From: Promethearchaeota archaeon
Lineage (GTDB): Archaea > Asgardarchaeota > Lokiarchaeia > Sigyniarchaeales > SOKP01
Reading direction: 5' to 3'
DNA: 8,853 bases
Assembly: GCA_030605895.1 (NCBI GenBank)
Contig: JAUWHL010000190.1
Coordinates: forward strand, 1-8,853
Position 1 is the first letter of the stretch; the number at the start of each line of letters is the position of its first letter. The translations under genes were made by a program, and so were the position numbers. Below, piece after piece: positions 1 through 5,881 of this stretch. Below the pieces are notes generated by a model. That model had not been told where the DNA came from, ran no database searches, and was given only the letters and a program-made list of their open reading frames with translations.

Positions 1-185
1 ACAACACCATTAAACATGTCAGTTTCTTCTTCCAGATCTAAGTGGTAACTCTCTGGTTCATTATAAGGAAATCTTACATCTCTACCTAAAGCATCCTCTA
101 GATTTGTGATTAAGGGCTTATTACAATTTCTACAATAGGACCAATTTTCCTCAATAGGACTTTTACAATAAGGACAAGTCTTCAT
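1..185 (-). CDS. Zinc-ribbon protein, N-terminal part only (runs off left edge)
   Basis: The ATG at 183-185 opens a minus-strand frame that stays open for 61 codons to the window edge, so the C-terminus is missing. The first 25 residues form a compact treble-clef or zinc-ribbon unit: CPYC at residues 4-7 and CRNC at 18-21, a CxxC-x10-CxxC arrangement expected to bind one zinc ion. After the ribbon comes an acidic, proline-containing segment (residues 28-61) with no motif I recognise. Archaea carry many proteins with an N-terminal ribbon of this kind joined to a membrane or low-complexity domain, and the missing part would decide the function. A TATA-like element (minus-strand ATATAAA, 203-209) lies about 20 bp upstream, so the transcript probably has little or no leader. 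The zinc ribbon is clear, the role is unknown. Confidence 0.72.
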   Translation of the reverse strand, partial: MKTCPYCKSPIEENWSYCRNCNKPLITNLEDALGRDVRFPYNEPESYHLDLEEETDMFNGV

Positions 186-317
186 TAGCTTAAACAAATT
201 AATTTATATGAAGTGAGAACTCTTAAAATAAAAATGAAAATGACTTTATTTATAATTAATTGATATTAAATCCTATTAACTAAAAATCAGAAATCATAAG
301 AAAATTGAAATCATTAT

Positions 318-1028
318 TTAACCTAATTTTTGAACTATTTGTAAAACCTCATTGATTTCGTGAATCTCATAATCAGGTTGAACATTTTCTGATTTTGGAG
401 ATTTGGATTCATTAAACCAAACTGTATACATATTATAATCTTGAGCTCCTTTAATATCGGTTTCTAAGTTATCTCCAATATGAATTGCATTTTGTGGGAT
501 ACATTTTAAACTTTCTAATGCAGTCTTAAATATTATTTTGTGTGGTTTATAATATCCAATCTCATCAGAAAAAATTTTCACATCAAAATATTGGAATATT
601 TCATATTCTTGAAATACTTTGCTAATTATTCGTCCTGGTGTTATTCCTGTATTTGAAATAAGTCCAATTTTATAATCTGAAGAAAGTTCCTCTAATGTTT
701 GTTTTACTCCTATTTTTAATGAGGGTGGATCGTTCAACATTATTTCTTCGAATTTATTTTTAATTAATTCCTTATCAAGTTCAGTTAAATCAATTTTGAG
801 AAGGTCTAACATTTTAGCTATACGATCTTCCGTGTAAATATGATCATTCTCTTCATAATTACGTTCTGGTAAATAAAAAGCCAATTTAAAAGAATTTTCA
901 ATTTCTTGTAAATCATAAGCAATTTGTTTTTTTTCTATAAATAGAGTAAAAAAATTTAATCGAAAATCTGAATAAAATCTATTATCAAATATCGTATTCC
1001 AGAGATCAAAAGTAATCGCCTTAATCAT
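318..1028 (-). CDS. HAD superfamily hydrolase (subfamily IA-like)
   Basis: This 236-residue cytoplasmic protein has the four HAD motifs in order. Motif I is FDLWNT with nucleophile Asp8, motif II is LISNTG around Ser125, motif III is Lys161 in YYKPHK, and motif IV is GDNLETD with Asp186 and Asp191. Residues 15-100 are helical and fit a C1 cap between motifs I and II, as in phosphoglycolate phosphatase or haloacid dehalogenase relatives. Length is normal for subfamily IA. The usual second aspartate of motif I (DxD) is Trp10 here. In the family that residue is the acid/base of phosphatases and is absent from dehalogenases, so a phosphatase assignment should not be assumed. Substrate cannot be read from the sequence. 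Start ATG at 1028 follows a TATA-like AAATAAAT about 27 bp upstream, suggesting a leaderless transcript. It is divergent from the small gene at 1069. Confidence 0.88.
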   Translation of the reverse strand: MIKAITFDLWNTIFDNRFYSDFRLNFFTLFIEKKQIAYDLQEIENSFKLAFYLPERNYEENDHIYTEDRIAKMLDLLKIDLTELDKELIKNKFEEIMLNDPPSLKIGVKQTLEELSSDYKIGLISNTGITPGRIISKVFQEYEIFQYFDVKIFSDEIGYYKPHKIIFKTALESLKCIPQNAIHIGDNLETDIKGAQDYNMYTVWFNESKSPKSENVQPDYEIHEINEVLQIVQKLG

Positions 1029-1068
1029 AAATTGTTTAATTTTAGAAGCAATTTATTTTTTAATTATT

Positions 1069-1374
1069 ATGCCTAAATATTTAGTTATTTATCCCTCACC
1101 AAAGAAATTAATGGAAGCAAATTTAAAAATGACACTAGAAGAGAACAAACTCCTTATCGAATTCCGTTCTCATTGTTCTAATGATGCATATTGGATAAGA
1201 TCCTTTAATGTTCCAGAATTAGAAAAAACATTTTGTGAATAGAATGCTAAAGATGCTGAATCGATACAGAAAGTACTCGACACCGCACAATGGCTCGCAA
1301 CTGAAGGAATTTATGAAATGGAAGTAGTGGATGCAGAGAGTTTTAGGGAGAAATTACAAGAAATAATTGTTTGA
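1069..1374 (+). pseudogene. DUF4242-like small protein interrupted by in-frame TAG
   Basis: From ATG 1069 the frame reads 57 codons, meets TAG at 1240-1242, then continues for 43 codons to TGA at 1372-1374. Both halves look coding and together give one plausible protein of about 100 residues. It opens MPKYLVIYPSP, has WIRSF at 42-46 and KTFCE at 53-57, then after the TAG NAKDAESIQKVL and GIYEMEVVD. This order resembles the DUF4242 / SCO4226-type nickel-binding ferredoxin-like family, recognised from memory. Relatives commonly have an aromatic residue at the TAG position, so a single change from TGG or TAT/TAC would explain it. Alternatives are a sequencing error, TAG read-through, or pyrrolysine insertion. 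No in-frame restart codon follows closely. No Shine-Dalgarno precedes the ATG. The gene is divergent from the HAD hydrolase with a 40-bp gap. Family assignment is moderate, the interrupted frame is directly visible. Confidence 0.6.
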
Positions 1375-1533
1375 TTTAGCTTATTCAGCGGAACATAATC
1401 GTTAATTAAATGTATTTTTATCATTTATGTATTTTTTTTTATTGTTTACAAATTAAGAGATTATATAAGTTAACTGTAATTAGAAAGAATATTAGGTATG
1501 TTTCAAGAAACCTTGACACATATTCATCTTTAT

Positions 1534-1548
1534 GAAAAAGATATAAAA
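1534..1548 (+). promoter_or_regulatory. Archaeal BRE/TATA-like promoter for the small zinc-ribbon gene
   Basis: A purine-rich GAAAAAG (1534-1540) is followed directly by ATATAAAA (1541-1548), matching the layout of an archaeal TFB recognition element and TATA box. Transcription would begin near 1570, leaving a leader of about 35 nt before the TTG at 1606. The match is by eye in an AT-rich background. Confidence 0.4.
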
Positions 1549-1605
1549 GGGATCAAATTAATCTTTATTAAAAAAAATACGATTTTTTAATAAAAGTGAA
1601 GAATT

Positions 1606-1758
1606 TTGGAAGCAAAATTATTTAAAAGGACCTTTCCATTCATTTGTAAAGATTGTGGAGAATTCGCTCATACGGCCCATGAATTTTGTGGTAAATGCGG
1701 TGCGGAAGGTTTGAGAAAAGCTACAAAAGAAGATTATAAAAATCATAAAAATTCTTAG
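1606..1758 (+). CDS. 50-residue CxxC zinc-ribbon protein
   Basis: A short frame opens after TGA 1597-1599 and gives 50 residues ending in TAG at 1756-1758. The only usual start codon before the cysteine motif is TTG at 1606 (ATT at 1603 is the other possibility). The protein begins MEAKLFKRTFPF and carries CKDC at 14-17 and CGKC at 28-31, a CxxC-x10-CxxC zinc ribbon, with His22 and His25 between the pairs. The tail (residues 36-50) is basic and polar. Small single-ribbon proteins like this are common in archaea and are usually of unknown function, with nucleic-acid binding or protein docking as possible roles. A weak GTGA lies a few bases upstream of the TTG. Composition and the regular cysteine spacing make it a real gene despite its size. 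It converges with the TPR gene. Confidence 0.62.
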   Translation: MEAKLFKRTFPFICKDCGEFAHTAHEFCGKCGAEGLRKATKEDYKNHKNS

Positions 1759-1818
1759 GAAGGATAATAGGGGATACTAGTAAAAACAGATATTTTCTTC
1801 TTCATCCTAAAATCATTT

Positions 1819-2730
1819 TTACTTTTTTTCATATTCCTTCAATTCTTTAATAATATTTTTATCTTGCAATCCAAGTGATTGTAGAAGGATTTGAATTTGA
1901 ATTATCGCATTTTTAGCATTGACATCTTGAGCAATATGTAATGCTCTTATAAATTGGTTTTTTGCTTCTTTAATTTTTCCTATATAAAATAATGTCTCAC
2001 CTACATAACCAAGACCTCGAATAATTAGTTCTGCGTAATTTACATCAATTGCAACATTAGTTCCTTTCTTAAAATATATAAGAGCTTCTTCAAGATCATT
2101 GTTTTTTTTCTGAAGAATTCCTAAATTAAAATAAGATGTTATAATTCCTTTATAATCATTAATTTCCTTAAAGGCTTTTAAAGTCTTTTTATAAAGTTCA
2201 AAAACAACGTCCCATTTTTTATTTATTTCATGGATATAAATTAATCTTTCTAAACAATCCAATAAATTATAAATATCATTATTGTCTGAGCATATTGCGG
2301 TACAATCTAAAAAAATATCACATGCTTTATCAAATAGGTTTAAATTTACATAACAGTTACCAATTCCTTTTAAAATAGTAATCTTTTCTTGAATCTGTCT
2401 TAATTCCTCGTAGATTTCATAAGCGTTTTCATAGAATTCTATTGATTTTTCATAATCACCTTTTTTAAAGTGTAAGGTGCCTAATACACCATAAACTGCT
2501 GCTTGCCCTAATTTATCTTTTTGTTTTTTGAAATAGCTTAAACAGATTAAATAATTTTTTTCTGAATCTAAAAATTGTTCCAATTGTAATTGAATTAAAG
2601 AGATATCACCTAATTCCCTAATATAATTGGAATCTTTACCAAATTCTTCTATTTCTTTTAGATTTTCCAGTTTTTTATTTAATAAATATATTAATTCCTC
2701 TTTTTTTAGCTCAGTTTCATTCTCTGTCAT
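1819..2730 (-). CDS. Six-repeat TPR protein with 40-residue period
   Basis: This 303-residue protein is almost entirely tetratricopeptide repeat. Six units can be laid out at an exact 40-residue step, starting near residues 36, 76, 116, 156, 196 and 236. The TPR small-residue positions recur in register: Gly84/Gly124/Gly204/Gly244 at position 8, Ser56/Ser96/Ala136/Ala216/Ala256 at position 20, and Cys63/Ala103/Cys143/Gly223/Ala263 at position 27. Repeat 4 (156-195) is the most divergent. Residues 1-35 and 276-303 form charged capping helices. No signal peptide, membrane segment or catalytic domain is visible, so it is likely a cytoplasmic protein-protein scaffold. Forty-residue TPRs are typical of the LGN, kinesin light chain and bacterial Rap classes, but partner and function are unknown here. 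A TATA-like element lies about 30 bp upstream of the ATG. Confidence 0.85.
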   Translation of the reverse strand: MTENETELKKEELIYLLNKKLENLKEIEEFGKDSNYIRELGDISLIQLQLEQFLDSEKNYLICLSYFKKQKDKLGQAAVYGVLGTLHFKKGDYEKSIEFYENAYEIYEELRQIQEKITILKGIGNCYVNLNLFDKACDIFLDCTAICSDNNDIYNLLDCLERLIYIHEINKKWDVVFELYKKTLKAFKEINDYKGIITSYFNLGILQKKNNDLEEALIYFKKGTNVAIDVNYAELIIRGLGYVGETLFYIGKIKEAKNQFIRALHIAQDVNAKNAIIQIQILLQSLGLQDKNIIKELKEYEKK

Positions 2731-2756
2731 AAGAATATTGAATAATTAGTAGTTCA

Positions 2757-2764
2757 TTTATATA
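2757..2764 (-). promoter_or_regulatory. TATA-like box of the TPR gene, leaderless spacing
   Basis: The minus strand reads TATATAAA here, centred about 30 bp upstream of the ATG at 2730. With normal archaeal spacing, transcription would start within a few bases of the start codon. The 37-bp gap to the upstream cysteine-rich gene therefore seems to hold a promoter rather than simply joining an operon. Confidence 0.42.
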
Positions 2765-2767
2765 TTC

Positions 2768-3205
2768 TTATTTTAATATTTCTTCTAAAATCTCAGCTGC
2801 ATTTTTCACATATGGAAGACATTTTTTTTCAAAAAATTCATTTTGGTTGTAATAGTCTTTCCCTTCAGGTGTGTTAATATCGCAACCAAGTAATTCTTTA
2901 CAAAGTACAGAACCATTATTTTCTTGAAATTGGTGAGAAAATTCTCTTATAATCTGATATGTCTTTTCTTTTGCTTCTACGTCCTCATTTATTCCCATGC
3001 CATATTTCAATCCTATAACCATATAAGCACCAGTCACAGCACCACACGTTCGACCAAAACGACCCATTCCTCCTCCAAAACCTGTAGTAATTTTGAGTGC
3101 TTCTTCTCTATCTAGTCCATATTGGGTGCTGTAAGTACTTAATACTGATTGAGCACAATTACAATTTCCCTCAAAATTTGAGATTGCTTTTTCTATTCTT
3201 GACAT
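2768..3205 (-). CDS. C_GCAxxG_C_C family cysteine-rich protein
   Basis: The 145-residue product matches the C_GCAxxG_C_C family by its ordered cysteines: Cys15 and Cys17 in NCNCAQ, a glycine-rich turn GFGGGMGRFG at 42-51, the signature Cys54-Gly-Ala-x-x-Gly59, Cys102 and Cys108 in LCKELLGC, and Cys129 near the C-terminus. The length is normal and no signal peptide or membrane helix is seen, so it should be cytoplasmic. The family is generally regarded as a putative redox or metal-binding protein, but its biochemical activity is not established. Here it sits head-to-head with the radical SAM gene (start codons 119 bp apart) and close to a flavodoxin, which agrees with a redox role without proving one. 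The ATG at 3205 has a TATA-like TTATATTC about 27 bp upstream and no Shine-Dalgarno, suggesting leaderless translation. Confidence 0.88.
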   Translation of the reverse strand: MSRIEKAISNFEGNCNCAQSVLSTYSTQYGLDREEALKITTGFGGGMGRFGRTCGAVTGAYMVIGLKYGMGINEDVEAKEKTYQIIREFSHQFQENNGSVLCKELLGCDINTPEGKDYYNQNEFFEKKCLPYVKNAAEILEEILK

Positions 3206-3226
3206 TTATTTTAACAGGTTTTTTTT

Positions 3227-3235
3227 GAATATAAC
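3227..3235 (-). promoter_or_regulatory. TATA-like box of the C_GCAxxG gene
   Basis: The minus strand carries a TTATATTC-type element centred about 26 bp before the ATG at 3205. This is the spacing expected if transcription begins at or next to the start codon. It lies in the divergent region shared with the radical SAM gene. Confidence 0.35.
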
Positions 3236-3272
3236 AATTTAAATCTATAAGAATTATAAAATTTCGTTTCTA

Positions 3273-3283
3273 TTATATATTTA
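3273..3283 (+). promoter_or_regulatory. TATA-like box of the radical SAM gene
   Basis: TTATATATTTA lies about 48 bp upstream of the ATG at 3325, which predicts a start site near 3302 and a leader of about 23 nt. The leader contains AGGCGAG five bases before the ATG, a partial Shine-Dalgarno match, so this gene may differ from its leaderless neighbour. Confidence 0.4.
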
Positions 3284-3324
3284 GAGATATGATAAGTAAA
3301 ATTTTGTGAACATAGGCGAGTTGT

Positions 3325-4437
3325 ATGAAATTTAGAGCAAGGCTATATGATAAACTTGATGAAAATAAGGTTAAATGTCATATATGTGCTAATGAATGTA
3401 CAATCTTACCAGATAAGGTAGGAATATGTAGAACAAGAAAGAATTTTGATGGAGAACTATTCACACTTATATATGGCTCGCTCATCTCTTCAGGAAGTTT
3501 AGACCCCATTGAGAAGAAACCTCTTTATAATTTTTGGCCAGGTGCTACAGCATATTCGATTGCTTCAATTGGTTGCTCATTCAAATGTCAAAATTGCCAG
3601 AATTGGAGTATTTCGCAAGCAAATCCGACTGATAATGGAAAAAAAGGATATTATGACCTTCAAGGTTATGAAGGTCGTGGAATGTCGTTAGTTGAAATGA
3701 CTCCAGAGCAATTAGAAAAAAAAGTAGTAAAGAGCGGAGCAAAAACTCTGGCATATACTTATAATGAACCACTAATATGGCACGAATGGATTATAGACAC
3801 AGTTCCTCTTCTGAAAAAACATGATATTAAAGCTATTTTAGTAACAAATGGATATTCAACTCCAGAAGCGACAAAAGAGTTGATTGAAGTAGGAATTGAT
3901 GCTGTAAATATCGATGTTAAAGCAATGTCCGATGAATTTTATAAAAAGATATGTGGTGTTAAATCAGTTCAACCCGTTTTAGATACTGCTAAACGATTTA
4001 AATTAAATGGAATTCATGTTGAAATTACCAATTTAATTATACCAGATTTAAATGATAGTAGGGAAGATATTCAAAAATTATGTAACTGGATAGTAGAAAA
4101 CTTAGGGAAAGATACTCCTATCCATTTTTCTGCTTATCATCCTGATTTTAAAATGCCTTCAGTGAAACGTACTCCTTATGAAACACTTGATATTGCTCAT
4201 AAAATTGCGAAGAAAACAGGATTATATTTTCCATATGTGGGTAATATAAATCATGAGGTGGGAGGAAATACATATTGTCCAAACTGCAGCTTTTTATTAA
4301 TAGGAAGAAGGGGTTATAGCTTCAAAAACATTGATGTAACTGATGATAAAAAATGTCCAAGTTGCTCCTATGAACTGAGCAATGACATTATTGGGGAAAT
4401 AAATAAGCAATCTTCACATAGATTCAGCTTTTTTTAA
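3325..4437 (+). CDS. AmmeMemoRadiSam system radical SAM enzyme
   Basis: The 370-residue protein has the complete layout of the AmmeMemoRadiSam radical SAM family, often mislabelled pyruvate formate-lyase activating enzyme. An N-terminal four-cysteine module (Cys18, 21, 25, 35) precedes the DPIEKKPLYNF stretch at 60-70. The radical SAM cluster motif is CSFKCQNC (Cys84, 88, 91), the CxxxCxxC that binds a 4Fe-4S cluster and S-adenosylmethionine. TYNEP at 145-149, VTNGY at 173-177 and NIDVKA at 195-200 are later barrel strands. A C-terminal zinc ribbon uses CPNC (318-321) and CPSC (344-347). The enzyme should generate a 5'-deoxyadenosyl radical, but its substrate is unknown to me. Its usual partners, AMMECR1 and MEMO proteins, are not in this window. 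In-frame TAG at 3313 limits the start to ATG 3325. A flavodoxin encoded convergently could supply electrons. Confidence 0.9.
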   Translation: MKFRARLYDKLDENKVKCHICANECTILPDKVGICRTRKNFDGELFTLIYGSLISSGSLDPIEKKPLYNFWPGATAYSIASIGCSFKCQNCQNWSISQANPTDNGKKGYYDLQGYEGRGMSLVEMTPEQLEKKVVKSGAKTLAYTYNEPLIWHEWIIDTVPLLKKHDIKAILVTNGYSTPEATKELIEVGIDAVNIDVKAMSDEFYKKICGVKSVQPVLDTAKRFKLNGIHVEITNLIIPDLNDSREDIQKLCNWIVENLGKDTPIHFSAYHPDFKMPSVKRTPYETLDIAHKIAKKTGLYFPYVGNINHEVGGNTYCPNCSFLLIGRRGYSFKNIDVTDDKKCPSCSYELSNDIIGEINKQSSHRFSFF

Positions 4438-4446
4438 ACAGTGATT

Positions 4447-4464
4447 AAAAAAAATCTTAAAAAA
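4447..4464 (-). terminator. U-tract terminator after the flavodoxin gene
   Basis: On the minus strand the region just past the flavodoxin stop contains runs of six and eight T residues (complement of A-runs at 4459-4464 and 4447-4454) without a hairpin, the usual form of archaeal intrinsic termination. On the other strand the radical SAM gene has its own T7 run at 4429-4435 overlapping its stop codon. Confidence 0.45.
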
Positions 4465-4501
4465 TAGCCATTAGTATATTAAGTCTTTAATTTGTATCTC
4501 C

Positions 4502-4987
4502 TTACTCCTGTCTTTCATTGATTCGTTTGCCAAATTTAATAGCATTTTTTACTCCGATCCATAATACTTTTCTGAATTTGGATTTGTCGATTACTTGGGC
4601 ACCTGCTTCCTCAACTTTTGCCTTCATATAATCACGTGTTTTTCCACCAGTAAAACGAGCAGTATTGAATACAATAGCTCTTTTTCCACTAAGATTTCCC
4701 ATTCTAGCAACAATTTCATCAAAAATTTGTGGGGGTTTATTTCCATAAGTGGGCATACCAAAAATAATTAAATCATAACTTGCAGCATCGAGAGTATTTA
4801 ATTCAGTTTCGAGTGAAGAGAAATCTTTTTTCTCGAACTTGTCTAATATTTTTAACTTTTTTATAAATTTCCCAGTTAATTCCACTGGAAAGTAGCTCAC
4901 TTCATAATTGGTTAGAACGCTTGCGATAGCTTCAGCAGTTTTCTTCGTTCTTCCTCCCATTGTGAAATAAGCAATTAGTATTTTCAT
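4502..4987 (-). CDS. Flavodoxin family protein
   Basis: This 161-residue protein has a flavodoxin-like fold. The first beta strand MKILIAYF leads into the FMN phosphate-binding loop TMGGRTKKTAEAIA (residues 9-22), which fits the flavodoxin signature closely. The second FMN loop is GMPTYGNKPP around residues 76-85, followed by a strand with FNTARFTGGKT near 107-117. Length is normal for a single-domain flavodoxin. It should bind FMN non-covalently and carry electrons at low potential in the cytoplasm. The lysine-rich C-terminal region and some loop features also resemble flavodoxin domains of protoporphyrinogen-oxidase type, so its exact partner is open. It lies convergent to the radical SAM enzyme, with 64 bp between stop codons. 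Start ATG at 4987 has no Shine-Dalgarno; AT-rich TATA-like stretches precede it but none is clearly best. Confidence 0.87.
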   Translation of the reverse strand: MKILIAYFTMGGRTKKTAEAIASVLTNYEVSYFPVELTGKFIKKLKILDKFEKKDFSSLETELNTLDAASYDLIIFGMPTYGNKPPQIFDEIVARMGNLSGKRAIVFNTARFTGGKTRDYMKAKVEEAGAQVIDKSKFRKVLWIGVKNAIKFGKRINERQE

Positions 4988-5069
4988 AATTATAAAGTAA
5001 TTATACTTACTAAAAAACCTTTATTCTAGTTATTTCTATCAAAAAATGGGTTTTCTTTCTTTTAAGTTT

Positions 5070-5087
5070 AAAAAAAGATAAAAAAAA
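5070..5087 (-). terminator. Double U-tract terminator after the membrane-protein gene
   Basis: The minus strand has an eight-T run followed by a seven-T run (complement of A-runs 5080-5087 and 5070-5076) starting about 18 bases past the stop codon of the six-helix membrane protein. No stem is visible, as expected for archaeal U-tract termination. Confidence 0.5.
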
Positions 5088-5105
5088 TTAATAAATTTAG
5101 AAATC

Positions 5106-5771
5106 TCATATAATACTAATGCCAAGCACTAGCAATAGAAATCCTTGGATTAAACATACAACAGCCACAACAAATGCAAAAGGAGGCCATGATATTATTT
5201 TTGAAATACGCATTATCCCAGCAATATAGAATTTAACAAGAATAGCCACAATTGCCAAAATGACGATAAACAATATTATGAAAAACCATTTCGGATCAAA
5301 ATGAATCTCAATATGTTGTACTAGCACATCTGGTATTAATAAACATACTATAATTGAAGCTGTACTAGCGACTATCAATCCTACTATACTAGCAATAGGT
5401 AGGTCATTTAAAGGTTTTAGTAACGTAAATAAACCAAAAACAATAAGTAAAATAGCCGAAAAAAGATTTCTCCCTGCTCCCGGATTTGCTACTGCATATG
5501 CTACACTTGGTGGTTCATCTAGGATTAATTCACCCATTCCACTCATTATACTGAAAATTCCCACAAGGATTCCAATATAAGTTAATCCTTTGAGAAATTT
5601 AGTAACATCAAATTCCCATGACTCCGTCTTCCGTTTTTTGAAAGATCCTCTCCGTTTTGTCTCATATAAGGCATAAATTATCCACATAATACCAAGAACT
5701 AAAAAGAAAAACCCTCCCCATTTAGATAAAGGTCGTATAAAATCTTCCGTAAAATCCCATGCGAAAATCAA
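5106..5771 (-). CDS. Six-helix integral membrane protein of unknown function
   Basis: I do not recognise this 221-residue protein. It has about six hydrophobic segments: residues 19-36, 62-80, 103-118, 126-147, 161-185 and 197-219. The loop after the first helix is strongly basic (KRRGSFKKRK, 39-48), which favours a cytoplasmic location for it and puts the short N-terminus outside. The second loop contains a proline-glycine-rich piece, EPPSVAYAVANPGAGR, that would lie on the outer side. No transporter signature, catalytic motif or cysteine pair is seen. The start codon is TTG at 5769-5771: a TAA stop lies immediately upstream in frame, and the first in-frame ATG would delete half of helix 1. 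GAGTGA about eight bases upstream is a reasonable Shine-Dalgarno. The gene ends in TGA, unlike most neighbours. It is followed by a U-tract terminator and probably has its own promoter. Confidence 0.8.
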   Translation of the reverse strand: MIFAWDFTEDFIRPLSKWGGFFFLVLGIMWIIYALYETKRRGSFKKRKTESWEFDVTKFLKGLTYIGILVGIFSIMSGMGELILDEPPSVAYAVANPGAGRNLFSAILLIVFGLFTLLKPLNDLPIASIVGLIVASTASIIVCLLIPDVLVQHIEIHFDPKWFFIILFIVILAIVAILVKFYIAGIMRISKIISWPPFAFVVAVVCLIQGFLLLVLGISII

Positions 5772-5805
5772 TTATTTTCACTCTTTAAATGTAAATTTAG
5801 ATTTG

Positions 5806-5825
5806 TTATTATATTGTATATACAA
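5806..5825 (-). promoter_or_regulatory. Putative TATA region of the membrane-protein gene
   Basis: The minus strand reads a TATATACA / ATATAATAAC tract roughly 35 to 50 bp upstream of the TTG start, a plausible TATA element in the 110-bp gap after the glycerol-3-phosphate dehydrogenase gene. A perfect 12-bp inverted repeat, TTGTATATACAA (5814-5825), abuts it and could be an operator half-site pair, though such palindromes are expected by chance in DNA this AT-rich. Confidence 0.3.
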
Positions 5826-5881
5826 ACTTAAAAATATATTTCAAAGGGAGTCCAATAATTCAAAATTAGAGTTTGAAAAGA

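Noticed and set aside
1498..1590. A 30-codon plus-strand frame (MFQETLTHIH...) just downstream of a TTATATAAG element at 1461-1469
   Set aside because: Lacks any motif, is overlapped by the better BRE/TATA element for the zinc-ribbon gene, and is short enough to occur by chance.
2924..3115. Plus-strand open frame inside the C_GCAxxG gene
   Set aside because: Antisense shadow of a well-supported gene; low-complexity Ser/Thr/His-rich translation.
3509..3772. Two short open frames, one on each strand, inside the radical SAM gene
   Set aside because: They overlap the cluster-binding region of a clear enzyme and have no family features.
5814..5825. Perfect 12-bp palindrome TTGTATATACAA as an independent operator
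   Set aside because: Several such palindromes are expected by chance in DNA of this composition, and no second copy or regulator is seen; kept only as a note under the promoter.
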